Assembly (NCBI GenBank): GCA_030407005.1
Contig: JAUDYN010000009.1
Coordinates: forward strand, 310,001-374,000
Source: Desarmillaria ectypa
Taxonomy: Eukaryota > Basidiomycota > Agaricomycetes > Agaricales > Physalacriaceae
Length of the DNA stretch: 64,000 bases
Direction: 5' to 3'
The translations under genes and the position numbers were made by a program. Positions 25,606 through 37,376 of the stretch are shown piece by piece. The number at the start of each line of letters is the position of its first letter. Position 1 is the stretch's first letter. Under the pieces are notes generated by a model that saw only the letters and a program-made list of their open reading frames with translations, had not been told where the DNA came from and ran no database searches.

Positions 25606-28424
25606 CTAATACGTCCGCATGTGAGTATCATACCCATGCGCACGGTAGTCATTGGTGTTGCCTGTATACATCAATGCAGGGGGAGACATAGCCTGCATGC
25701 CATTGCCTTGCATCGGATTCGACGGAGAATCATCGGGCAACATCATCGGAGGATGTAGGTACGTTGAAAAGAACGATTCCTCTTCTTGCATTGGCATATT
25801 CCCCGCAGGGGGGTGAAGGTAGTCCATCGGAGAGTCTTGGTCCGGTGGAAGCATGGGAGGGTGGCAAAACTGCGGAGAATTGTCGTTCTGAGCCTGCAAA
25901 GGTGGATGCCAGAACGGGTCCTCTACACCGCGAAAGCCTCCGCCGTATGAGGTCGACGCGTAGTTGCTGAAAGGGAAATCCATTGACGACCGCTGGGAAT
26001 GAGAGGTAGCCGAAGAAGCCGTAGAATATCCGTCCGTAAACGAGGAGTAGGAAACAGCAGAAGAAGGCGGCTCAGACGCTGAGTCAGTGCTCATCCTACG
26101 ACGCTTGTTTTTCCTCTGCGTCAAACTCTGATCAGATTCGAAATCGACGGTAGCGAAGGGAAGGGCGTCCGCTTGCAGGGCAAGCTGGCTAATCTGGTCG
26201 GGATGATAGGGACCTGGGAACTGGAAATTGAACATGCTCTGGTACATGGGCCCTTGGTTCATGTCCTGGCCCAACGCGCCCATCAACTCGGACTGCGTGG
26301 AGCGATACTCGACTTCTTCGTTGTATTCGTAGGTCATCTGAGTCGTCGAGTCCGGTGCGAGAGTCGGAGAAGACTCTCGCACGGGAGAAGTGCGACGACT
26401 TACCCCGGGACTGGCTGAAGGAGTATCGCTGCTGCCGTTCGCAGCCCGGCGCGCATCATGACGTGAACGTTTGCGGATTACATCCGACTTCATGGATATC
26501 GGACGTGCCGAGCCATGCAATTTGTAGTAAAGACCACATCTAGCAACATGAATCAGGATCGGGATCGTATAAGATGGAAGCAGTTGCAGGGAACTTACGC
26601 ATTACAAACAGTTTTACCTTCATCGTCTTTGCGCCACAAAGGGGTAGTGGTGGTGTGACAGTTGTAGCATTGTGCTAGCAGAAATAATTAGCAATGCTCG
26701 ATCATACGATAATATTTTTGTATCTACTCACCCATGACATCTACGGATTCTTGGCGGGGAGTTGACTGCGTTCGGCCCTCCCCATGAGTGTTACGCATCG
26801 TCTTCGGCCGAGGGCGCTTGTGCTATTTGTAAAAGGAATAATTAACATCCGGAGGCAACGGATTGAGGAGGACTGACCAATTTGCAGTATAAACCACAAG
26901 CGTTACAGTTGAGCTCGTCGTTGAGTCCGCGTCTCCAGAGCGGTGTATGTGTGGCACCACAGTTTGAGCACTCGGCCTTCACGCCACCGGGCGCTGAATT
27001 ATTAGCCGTAGTTGTAACACTACGCAAGACAGAGTTGTTGAGACTAGTCGCGGTGGCGCCTGGTCCAGATGATCGTGTGTTGGGGTTTCCAGATGTTCGG
27101 ACGGTAAGGGACGGCCGCCCGGTGGGCGTATTGGATCTGGCGATACTTTCAAGTAGAGAATTGACCTTGAAAGGCGCCACAGTCGCGGGAGTATCAGCGA
27201 TGGGAGGTACCTTGCCCAAAGGTGCCATGAAATCGTCACTGTCCTCGTCATCGCTGTCGCTACTGCTGTCATCGGAGAGGCCAGTGTTACTAGACGAAGA
27301 AGAGCTGGAGGAAGAGCCGTTTGTCATGGGAATATCTGCTTCCTGCTGCGCGGAGGCTGCTGAGCTGTACATATCTTGAGAAGGCAATTCGTAAGATGAA
27401 ACAGGTGGCGAGGGTGACGCCACAGGAGGACTTTCGCTGGCGTCCACGTTAGTGAGGAGTTCATCAAGTGGAAGTTCGATGGTAGGCCGCATGATGCTGA
27501 ATCCATCGCTATTGGCGCCTGAGGGATGGTGTGCTTCGCCGTAATTCATGCGCGTCGTGAGAGTGGGAGCAGGATATAATAGAGCCGTAGGGCCAAAATC
27601 ATTGGAGAAAAGAGGTGGGAATCGCAAGTAATGTTGGTTGGCTTCCCTGCGCCCGCGCTGTGTTAAGGAAAAGTCTTTGTCGTTGTCATCGTTGGCGTGG
27701 TCCTCGCTGTCGTAGCGAGCCCCGGCTCTGGGTCGTTTATGGAACTCGGGAGACGGTTTGAGATCAGGTTTCTGTACGGGAGTATTGACGGCAGGAGAAG
27801 GCTGGTCGACGCTGAAAGTAAACTGCATGCGCTTAATGGTGCCTGGCTTCGCGTTCTGACTCGCTTCTCGGCTGCGCTCTTTCTCTACTGCCCTTTGGCG
27901 AATTATTTCTATCGAATGGCTGGACCTGAAGTCTGGGGCTTCGAGCTCCTCAATGCTCCTGCAGATGGTCGGTAAGGCAACAGTGAAAGAATGTGGGCAA
28001 TAGGCGCGACATACCTTCCCTTCTCCTTGTCCAGCTTGTCGCCCATACATTTCGAAAGCTTCTTGAACTCTCGCTTGGACTTGGCATTGTCGGTGTCGAC
28101 CATAAGATTCTGGAGATGCCATAGCCGCCAACTCAGATTCTCGAGACGCTGTCCCTGCTCAAGGTAGCTGGCTACCTTGGTACAGACCTACGCGATGCTG
28201 AGCTTTCCTTTGCGCAGGACAAGAGAAAAGCATACCTTCCAGGTCTTGGTGAGGGACTCGCTGTCGTTGAGATTGCTGAATGCAACGAAACTCTTGTTAC
28301 CCTGCAGACCACGGCCAACGACGGCAAGAAAAAGAGAAAACGGGAAATGAGCACGTCGACCACGACGATGACGACGACGACGATGAATACAGACCTTGAA
28401 CTTAAGGTTGAGGATAGAGGGCAT
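25606..28424 (-). CDS. GATA transcription factor with two zinc fingers
   Basis: Spliced minus-strand gene. The N-terminus [10 protein letters not shown], then [19 protein letters not shown], then [20 protein letters not shown] matches the DUF1752 region of AreA/Gaf1-type nitrogen GATA factors. A long Ser/Pro-rich middle includes a poly-Ser run and an acidic stretch (27230-27310). Finger 1 is [15 protein letters not shown]...[10 protein letters not shown] and finger 2 [15 protein letters not shown]...CNACGLYYKL; both are CX2CX17CX2C. The linker is about 30 residues with basic [11 protein letters not shown], and a basic tail [15 protein letters not shown] follows finger 2. Introns fall right after finger 1 and inside finger 2 (within CNAC). 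The C-terminal third is Pro/Ser/Gln-rich, likely for activation. It should act in the nucleus on GATA sites; nitrogen control is inferred from the N-terminal domain. The SreA-type siderophore repressors also have two fingers but a different linker. Confidence 0.88.
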
Positions 28425-28930
28425 TTAGGACGGGATGGTGGTCGTAGGAGGGAAAGAACACAGGGAGAGATAGGTTCGGCTGACGGTGTTATAGGCTTGT
28501 TATGGCTTGGGCTCAGCTAAGCTCCCGTGTGACACCCGGTTTTCGGAAATGTTTTCAAAAATAAATACACTTTTTTCGTATGCACGTTGCCAAAACGTTA
28601 TTCCACAGCGGTCCAGCCTTGAGCTTGAAACTCCGGCGTTTTCTTCCTCCAGCTTTGGTCTCCGACTGATATTTCTTTACTGTACTATTCATTATCCGGG
28701 TTCCATGAATCCCACCATCAACATTGTCACAGAAAGCCGAGTGCGGCACTCCATCGCCTTATGCCTCAGTCTCTACACGTGTTAGTGCCCTGTTCACTGG
28801 TTCTAAAGCTCAGCGAAAGCGGTAAATGCTGAATCTGACGAATCTAATGGTCACAATGGTCTCTCATCCGGAATTACCGATGTTTGACCGCTGTCTATGG
28901 GCGTTTGTTGTCTTGATGCACTTAGTCCTC

Positions 28931-30605
28931 CTACTCCACGTATTCCCCTAGGTTAATGTCACTACCTCCGAAATAAAGGACATTTTTCTGACTTAACTCG
29001 GGACCCGCGGTACGCCGCGAAATCCCTATTGACGAATGTCGGGGCTGTGTATCCATCTCAGAAAGCGTAAACGCAGAAAAGAACTCTTCCAACCTCCTCA
29101 TGTCAAAGACTGACACTATTTCGTCTCTACAATGAACCCCCCCCGCATACAGATCGCCCAGTACCAAATGAAATCTTCCCCATAGTTAAGTCGTCGCCAT
29201 AGGACGAAGATCGCACTTCATTGATGCCCACAACCCTAGTTGCAGGCTCATGTGCCTCAGTGAGCAAATTGTAATGCTCAATACATCCGGCCCTGTCACA
29301 GGCGTAGACATTCCACCCGCCTCGAGGCTTTCGCAACTCCTCTCGAGTTTCGGTGATTACTCCCAGCGACGGAACTTCGGGACGTATCCGCCCGTCGCCG
29401 TCTGGAATGAGCGTCTCTTTCGGCTCAATCATGCAGGCGCATCAGACGGTCTGGCCTTAGTTGCTAGCGCTTTACGTGAAGGACAGCCGTATAATAAGGT
29501 GCACCCAACAAAAGACGCAATACAATTGGGTCCAGCATTTAGCAAACTCAGGTTATCACTTTGCACGTTTGTACACCCCCATTGTATAGAAGGCGAGGTA
29601 CCTTTCTGTCAATAGATCCGAGGAACGACCCAATCACCAGAATTCCTCACCTGGCTACACCACCATCATCGGAAGTTGAATGATTCTGTGATGTCGAAAT
29701 CAGTAACATTCCCTGTTCGAACGAGCGCAGGCGAAAAACCAACGGAAGGTGGGCCCTAAAAAGGTAAAGTTCCCATCGATAGTATCCATCGATAACAGCA
29801 CGTGAAATGAACACTCACATTTCAACATTTATCTATGCGAAAGCCCTTTTGCTGACCGGAAGACTTAGGATCGAGTGCGGACCGTGAAGCTGCGTGAAGC
29901 CCTCTCGCTACTTCCAGAAGGTGTGCACACTGCAAATGCGATGACTATGGTATGTCTTGGCATTCTATGTCCACCCTAAAGGCCAGCCGCAGAAAATAGA
30001 GTCTAGAAATAAGACAGCCAGTAGCAGCGTTAATAGGCCCCAAAGACCAAGACCTCGACTGCTGAGCCTCGTGAATAACTCGAGATGAATATATCATCCA
30101 ATACATGCACACGTAGATTGGCTGCCAGCACAAGATCGAAGCAGCCCGTCGTTATCAAAATCAACGAGTCCAGGGAAGGGCATCTGATGTTCTCGCTGCA
30201 TGTCCAAGAACCGCCGAGTTTGAGAATGAAGTATTCTTGCGCAAAGCTCCGGCAGCAGACCCATTGTGCCTTGAAGCCGGTCCCGTATCGCAGGTATGAG
30301 AGAAACGTGTATGCTTCAAGGACGTCATAAAAGGTCGGTGACAGTAGGAAAGAAAGCGATAACAGAATGCGCGCCCAGTTTAAATACGCTTGATTTTTGA
30401 TATCGATGGATACGCGATCCGATACGGGAAAATCCCGCGCTGGGTCGATGAAATCATCGTTATACACGTACACGAAGACAAACATTTCCTGTCTATTTGC
30501 CGGGTATGGCGTCACCGAGGGGGGTCGATTCGACGATAACCTGCAGAATCTGGGAGCGCCACTAGATCTGCCGAGTCCCGTCTTGCAGTGAGGTCTCTGA
30601 CGCAC
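28931..30605 (-). pseudogene. Fragmented frames, possible FG-GAP-type relic
   Basis: Minus-strand open pieces at 30030-30605 (191 residues), 29127-29432 and 28931-29167 have coding-like composition but do not join cleanly. At 30145-30165 the sequence reads VDFDNDG, the calcium-binding D-x-D-x-D-G loop of FG-GAP/VCBS repeats. The expected continuation FDLVLAANLRVHVL occurs immediately after it but one frame away. Further left, DGDGRIRPEVPSLG and GGWNVYACDRAGCIEHYNLL are readable near 29290-29400, followed by a frame change at a run of C (about 29137-29144). I read this as a decayed gene; family assignment rests on one motif and is weak. Confidence 0.3.
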
Positions 30606-31182
30606 GTCCCAGGACAGTGACTCGGATCTTGCAGAGAAGATGTGTGCTCTACACGCGGCATTCGTTGAAAGATGTAACCTTAGCCGCTTGCAGGGTCCCG
30701 GGTAGCCTGAAGGAGGAAAACACCAAGGCAGAGGGAAGTATGTGGGGTATGCTGTTCTGGGTAATGTTTGAGAGTGAAGAAGGCAAGGCTAAAGAAGAAA
30801 TATATTATCTGTGTAATTACTGGGCAGCTTTGAAGATCCTTGAGAAACTGGATGGTCGAGAAGGAAAGAATTCAAGAAAGTGTTGACGCGTCTAACATGT
30901 GACCATGTAATACCATCACGTGTATATTTCGGTCCGGTGAGCCTGCCGGGATAACGAAGTTTCAAGAGGCGCTAAAACCCTTTCGCACATCATCCAAAAT
31001 AAACGGAAATTGGAACAGTGGGGTCTTTCACTTTAGGTTTAGTATGGGTAATACGGGAGGTGTTGCAATTCAATCTTGACATTAACTATTGTCATGTGTG
31101 ATTCATTTACGGCCTTTTGTACCTCCTTACAAGCCCCTACTACTATAGTACCTCATGATACGGGTAAAAAGGCCGGTGTGTG

Positions 31183-31733
31183 CTATGCGTATGAATTACT
31201 CGTGCTAGAAACCTCCCTCCAATGACAAGGGCACCCATAGTCAGCGAGCATCACCTTCGGACCGTCGGAAGTAATATGTTCCACCTTAGCAGGTATGGAA
31301 GACTGTGATATCATAAAAAGAAGCTGGTGACGACACAAAGATAGTAAGAACATCAGCATGTTGATAAAGTATATGTTGAGATAATAACCATACGACGTTG
31401 TCCATTGAACCACCGCGCTAGTACTAGCTGCAGAGACAGGAACTTGAGTACTAAGCATGCACATGAAAGATAGCATCAACGTTGAAAAGGCACGAACTAC
31501 GAGGGTATTCAGTTCCCGAGAGCGAAAGTACCACACAGCCTCGACAGATTTAACTTTGTGCGGTTAACCGGACCAGAAACCGTACACCGGAAGCACTGAG
31601 TCGAAGCTAAAATAAAAAATGATGACAGGACTAGTAGTACTGCGGAGAAACGTACTTCGGGCTCCTCTTCTGTTGATATGAATGCACCCAGCATCATACC
31701 GAGAGATAGCGAGGATGAAAGCTTGAGCATCAA
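31183..31733 (-). other. Unassigned hydrophobic frames
   Basis: Two minus-strand frames (31509-31733 and 31183-31536) contain hydrophobic runs such as FSAVLLVLSSFFILAST and LMLSFMCMLSTQVPVSAAS. A small multi-exon membrane protein is possible, but no splice pattern gives a convincing product and no family is recognised. Confidence 0.2.
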
Positions 31734-33739
31734 TCTGTGTCATTATCCTTCATATCCGCGAGTTCCCCGTGATTGAACGTGTGGTATTACTCCTTCATTG
31801 ATCCTTCAGGAGAGCCGTCTCTCAAAATATCCTGGGCTAGTATTGCGGCTGATGCTTGATGGTGAAGGGGTCGGTGCGACCCTGATCGCAACGTGTTGGG
31901 GGTTTCCATATTGGGCTTTCTTTCGTGAACTTCGAGTTGTCATGCCTTTCGTGCTCCAGTAGTACGCCAAGACAACGTTACTCACTCATTTACCTTCATA
32001 CTTGTCGCCTCCTCCGAATAGCGACTATCATTCATTCTGTATTATATCATGCGGCGTTGGCCTCGGGGTGTGAGTGGCGTTCATTCATCGCAAACCATTC
32101 CCCATCAGAACTTCACCCCATAGATCGCCCAAACTATAACTTTCTCAGCTCGAGTTTACTTCTATTACATGCAGTCGCTGAATTGTAAACAGGAAGGAAT
32201 TCACCGAGTAACTTGCGTGACATCATGATGGCGGAATTGGAAACCCTATTCCTCCTGCTTGGAGCGAATGTCGCTAGAGGTGTTGCCTTCCATTGTGATT
32301 AACTTGACGAACAGATGTTGGGACTCACTTGAAGTTCGGGAAATTACCGGGTTTCGCTGTTTCTATCCCCCCTTTCATTCCGGCTCAGGCTAATTTCTCA
32401 AGGACCAAGGTTGCAACGTTCATGGCATCTCAGCTCACAGATGGGTCGTTTCGGGACCGGATATTCTGTACAGGGTCGTGACGATCAACAACTTGAAGGG
32501 TCGATGATCAGCTTGGCAGAGGTCCCGTCATCGCTTCCCTTACTACCTGCGATCGAATTCAAGTAACCTGCTTCAGCTGTTTTTAAGGTCCGTTACTGTG
32601 TTAATTTCTTCTCATGACAGTAATCTATGTATTTCTGTTCTGCTGTCTCAGTGAACGCGCTATCAGCATGACATCAGCATGTTCTCCTAATTTTTGGCCC
32701 CGATTTTTCCCGGAAGCGCGTGTGCGTGTAATTTTTATTTTTGAGTATTAATTAATTAATTATGAATTATTTGCCTCCCCTCAGACGCAGATCAGTAGGC
32801 ACTACGTTTTCAGAGAAGTTATTAACATTAATCCGGGCCACAAACACTTGGATGACTTGGAGCCTCAACAGTATCCTGTCTACCCCACCAGGATAAACAA
32901 CCGAGTATCACCGCAAGTCCGAAGTCGGCCGGTCGATATAGCATTCCTGTCATATCAGCTCGATTTGGTCAGGGTTGTTTGAGGACACAAGCTTATTTTC
33001 ATTATTCCTACCGGCTTTTCTGTTTGCATTAAAATCTGGTAAAACTGTGACTCCTCCGTCTGTCTGTATAGTCTAACTTGAAGGCTTTTGACAGGACAGA
33101 CCGCTGCCGCGACGCAGATATATTATCGACACGAAGATTGAAAAAAAAGTCCATCATCATGCAAGCACCCGTCGCTTCTACAACAGGATCATTTGACTGT
33201 ATCTTTCCTCTACTGAGCCTTCCTCTTCTTTGAGGCGACGCCTTGTCCCTGGTGCTGTCGAACAGTGAAACCTTGAGCCGAACCAATTTGCCGAGAAAGC
33301 AGGATGAGGTCAGTTTCAATCGAGGAACACTCTTTCAGATGGTCGATTACTTTAGTCTCCCCCATGCAGACTCTCAAATCAAGACAGTCGAGATTTGAAA
33401 TAGACGGTTATTTAGAATGTGTATTATGCGTGACGTTCGTTTTCGTTTTGTCTGATTAGAGATTATTGAAGGTTGGCTCTTCTACTATGCTTATTCAACG
33501 TCGACGTAGTTGGCTCCCTTATCTGTTACCTGTCAACACGAGCCAGTACTCTAACATTCTTTAACTTTCGTTGCCCGTGAGCACCTATCATCACAAAGTG
33601 CGAACGAATTATTGATTATTCGGACAGGAATGCAAGAAAACACGTCCCATTTAACGTACCAGTAAGTATTTATTATGTCTATATTATAAATTATTCCCCT
33701 ATCTGCATCTCCTGCATGCCATGATTAGGATCTGCCGCA

Positions 33740-34564
33740 CTAGCTCAGCCCTTTTCTGTCCCCCTCTCCATCTAGCAAGCATAGCAAGGTGGAATGTTGT
33801 CTCTGGGTCATTCCGCGCATACTTCCCCGACTTACTCCGTCAATCATCTGATCGGTCAATCCTGCAGGAGTCAGCGTGCCTGTGAGTCTCGGAGACCCTG
33901 ATTCTCCTGGAGCTTTCTCTAACTTTCTAGCCCCTGCATAGTGCGTATTCCGACCTCGGCGGCGACGTTTGGACATGATATTAAAAGCTGAACTGAATGC
34001 GAACTCTTGTGTTATCCATGGACTGTCCGACTCGGGTGTCGCTGTTGGATGGTTGACCTTTGACTGTAGGGACTTCCTTGAAATCTCGGGCATTCCAAAG
34101 AACAAGCTAGACTCCTCGGTGGGAAGAAATCTGTTCTCGAAGGTGTCTTCTGATTAGGGCTCTTCAACACACGGTTGATATTTTTCGCAGACTGGCCGAA
34201 CTAGTTCCTTCGAAGACCTCGAGTCGCATGCAACGCAGAACCCGAACATCATCTCAGTCCCCGTTGGTTTTAATACGTGAACACTGCTGAATTCTGGTAC
34301 TGCCGGCACGTTACAATTGGCTATCTCCTGAGCATAGATAAAGCGGCACAGGACCGAGGTATGTGCATTAATTTTGTATCTATATAAATATTGTTCGGTA
34401 ATCCCGTTGGTTACGGCCGTATGCGTCTGGCCCATAGCAAGATCCCACTCGGCACTACTAAACTTGAACTTCTTGAACAGCATGAGGGCAGCATCCTGTT
34501 GTTCAGAAGCTGAGTACATAGGCGTACCTAGACCTCTCGTTTTTGGTCGTTTCATATGTAACAC
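33740..34564 (-). other. Unassigned frames, possible gene
   Basis: A 136-codon frame (34154-34564, MLHMKRPKTRGLGTPMYSAS) and a 121-codon frame (33740-34105, containing NIMSKRRRRGRNTHYAGA) are adjacent on the minus strand and could be exons of one gene transcribed away from the acyl-CoA synthetase. The second has a basic, nuclear-signal-like stretch. No domain recognised. Confidence 0.25.
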
Positions 34565-34817
34565 ATCCGCGTCTGTCCAATGCTGTTCCCTTTGTTCGTT
34601 GCGGTCAATTGAATCAGATTAAATCGTATATTTTCAATGACTCATATTTGAAATAAACCAGATCGAACGTCACATGTATGACATAATGCGATCAATTGTA
34701 ATTGGGGAAAACCCGATAAAGTGATGGGGTAGCTTGACGTCCCTGCCGAAGTACGCCTTAACTTTTCTTGACCACGCCGTCGAGGCAAATAACTATTTTC
34801 CTCCTACCACCACCACC

Positions 34818-37220
34818 ATGGCACCGCCTATGCAGACATTGAAGCCTGGTTACTTTGGCAAAGGCTCTGTCGAGGTCACTCCCCCTCAGGCTCCGGGCGA
34901 GGGAGGTGCACGACGACTGGCCATCGCGTCGTCAAAACTGGTGACGCAGCCCTTCGAAGGTCTCGACGTTGTTCCGGACCTCCTAGACTACTCTGCTCGG
35001 ACGTACGGCTCGAGGAACGCTTTTGGATGGCGAGACATCATCAACGTTATTGAGGAAGAGAAGGATGTGAAGAAAATTATCGATGGGAAAGAGGTTCATG
35101 AGAAAAAGAAGTGGAAATACTTCCAGCTCAGCGACTACAAGTATATCTCTTACCTCGAATTCAAAGAGATAGTCTCGGAGCTTGGTAGAGGGCTGGTCGA
35201 CTTGGGGGTGAAACAGGGCGATATCTTCAATGTTTATTCGGGAACGAGGTATGTCGTACGCCACTGGCAATTTTATCTTTTGACAATGGCCCTGGTGTAG
35301 TCTCAACTGGCAGCTCATGGCCAATGCATGTGGGCTTATCGGTACGACCATTGCTACCGCGTACGACACGCTGGGCGAGTCCGGCCTTGAACATTCATTA
35401 AACGAGCCGGAATGTGTCGGGCTCTTCACCAACGCAGAACTGCTGCCAACACTGTACAATGTCCTCCGCCAGATTCCCACGGTCAAATATATTATCTATG
35501 ACGGCAAAACTAGTACCAAACTCGTTGATGAACTCCACGCTGTCCGGGACGACATCAGAGTTTGTCATATTGACGAAGTCAAAGCAAACGGCAAGACAAA
35601 GTCTCTCGATACTATCAAAGACTTGCGTCCTACGCCTGACACCACCGCTTGCATTATGTACACCAGCGGAAGCACCGGCCCACCGAAGGGCGTCGTTCTT
35701 ACGCACAGAAATGTCGTCGCTTCTGTCGGAGCTGTTTACGTCCTTTTGGGCCATCACCTCACACAGCAGGACTTCTACCTTGCATACCTCCCTTTGGCCC
35801 ACGTCTTGGAGTACATCGTCGAGCTCTCTATGCTCTTCGCCGGTGTGACCTCAGGCTACGGTCGTGTCAAGACCCTGACAGATGCATCGGTACGAAACTG
35901 CAAGGGTGACATCGCAGCATTCCGTCCGAGTATCATGGTTGGTGTACCGGCGGTATGGGAAACTATTCGGAAAGGCATCTTGTCTAAAGTCAATTCTGGA
36001 GGTGCTGTTACGCGTTTCGTGTTCAATGCTGCCATGACCTTGAGGAAGAACAACGTCCCAGTTCTCGGTTATCTTGCTGACACTGTGGTGCTTAGTGGGG
36101 TGAGGGCGGCAACAGGCGGCCGGTTACGTGTGGCCCTTTCTGGTGGCGCTGCTATCAGCAAGGAAACCCAAGAGTTTTTGAACGTCGCGTTAATGTGCAT
36201 GCTTCAAGGTGCGGTTCTGATACCTCTGTTGGATGTTATCATTTACTTTTCCTAGGTTACGGTATGACGGAATCGTGCGGCATGTGCGCGGTTCTTCCAC
36301 CGGAATGTGTACGCTATGAAGCCGTGGGTTTGCCGATGCCGTCAGTCGAAACAAAATTGCTTGATGTCCCAGACGCCGGGTACTTGTCGTCGAATAATCC
36401 GCCCCAGGGTGAAGTGTGCATTCGGGGACCATCAGTGACGAAGGGCTATTTCAAGCGTCCCGACTTGAATGAAGACGACACCATCTTCACCAAGGATGGC
36501 TGGATGCGTACGGGCGATGTTGGACAATGGAACAGCGACGGGACCTTGTCAGTAATTGATCGGTGCGACATTTCATTTGTTGTTAGCTCGGGGAAAGCTG
36601 ACATTCGGTTGCGGTTGCTATCAGTATTAAAAACCTTATCAAGCTTTCTGGTGGCGAGGTGTGATTTTTTTGAATATTACTTTTGGGGTTTGGCTGACAG
36701 ACTTGCGTAGTACATTGCGCTTGAGAGACTTGAGGCGACATACAAGTCATGCAACCTGATTGGCAATATGTGCGTATATGCCAACGCAAATGCCTCGCAG
36801 CCCATAGCTATCATCATACCCCATGAGGCTCACCTGCGACATTATCTTGCAAACGTCTCCGGTTGGTCTCATTAGTCATTTTTCGTCTGGCGGTACATTC
36901 ATCTTTCCAATAGATGTCAATGGCAAAGATGGTCTGGGCATCTTGTGCCACAATAAGAAGGTCGCATCGTTGGTTTTGAAGGAGTGTAATGCTATCGGAA
37001 AGAAATCAGGCTTCAAGACGATGGAGTTGCTACAAGCTGTTGTTTTGACACCAGACGAATGGACGCCAGAGAGTGGTTTGGTCACTGCAGCTCAGAAGAT
37101 TAACAGGAGTGCCATCGCAAAGCAATTCGCGTCTGAGATCAAGGTCAGTCGTTTTCTAACTAGATCATGTCGATCTTTTATTTATTGTCTGTCCTTGTTC
37201 AGGAGGCATACAAGCAATAG
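34818..37220 (+). CDS. Long-chain fatty acyl-CoA synthetase
   Basis: Spliced gene starting at 34818 in a strong context (CACCATGG). The order of motifs is that of eukaryotic long-chain acyl-CoA ligases (Faa1/Faa4, ACSL): RNAFGWRDI, YFQLSDYKYISYLEFKEIV, LNWQLMANACGLIGTTIATA, the AMP-binding P-loop ACIMYTSGSTGPPKGVVLTH (35650-35710), YLAYLPLAHVLEYIVE, RVALSGGAAISKETQEFLN, then across an intron GYGMTESCG, GEVCIRGPSVTKGYFKRPD, GWMRTGDVGQW, IDRIKNLIKLSGGEYIALER (spliced over two introns), and a C-terminal ALCH-type domain ending FASEIKEAYKQ. The enzyme activates long-chain fatty acids with ATP and CoA for lipid synthesis or beta-oxidation. All introns restore frame; length near 690 residues is normal. 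No peroxisomal SKL at the end. Stop at 37218-37220. Confidence 0.92.
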
Positions 37221-37376
37221 ACGCCCGACGGCCGGGCTTTTCTTTCGGGGCTTTTCTTTTTTCTTTCTAATTACGACTGTTGTCATGTATTCTACTCTAT
37301 ACTTCCTAGGTCCGGAGTGACAAAGGCATTTCATTTCGCGTTGATACAGCATCACAAAGGTACAGGAAATGAAGAC

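Larger units (their letters stand above)
28425..34817. other. Gene-poor region with relics
   Basis: About 6.4 kb between the divergent GATA (-) and acyl-CoA synthetase (+) genes. The left edge should hold the GATA promoter. Coding-like but broken minus-strand pieces lie at 28931-30605 and less clear frames at 31183-31733 and 33740-34564, listed separately. The segment 31740-33700 is AT-rich with a (TTAA)n run near 32745-32760, and I see no gene in it. Confidence 0.4.

Noticed and set aside
32740..32765. TTAA-rich run as a transposon insertion site
   Set aside because: Simple AT-rich repeat without flanking inverted repeats or coding sequence.
34734..34817. Upstream in-frame ATG of the acyl-CoA synthetase (28 extra residues)
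   Set aside because: The ATG at 34818 has a strong CACCATGG context and matches the usual family start; the upstream part is poorly conserved-looking.
35398..35802. Minus-strand frame of 134 codons inside the acyl-CoA synthetase
   Set aside because: Antisense shadow of a strongly coding exon.
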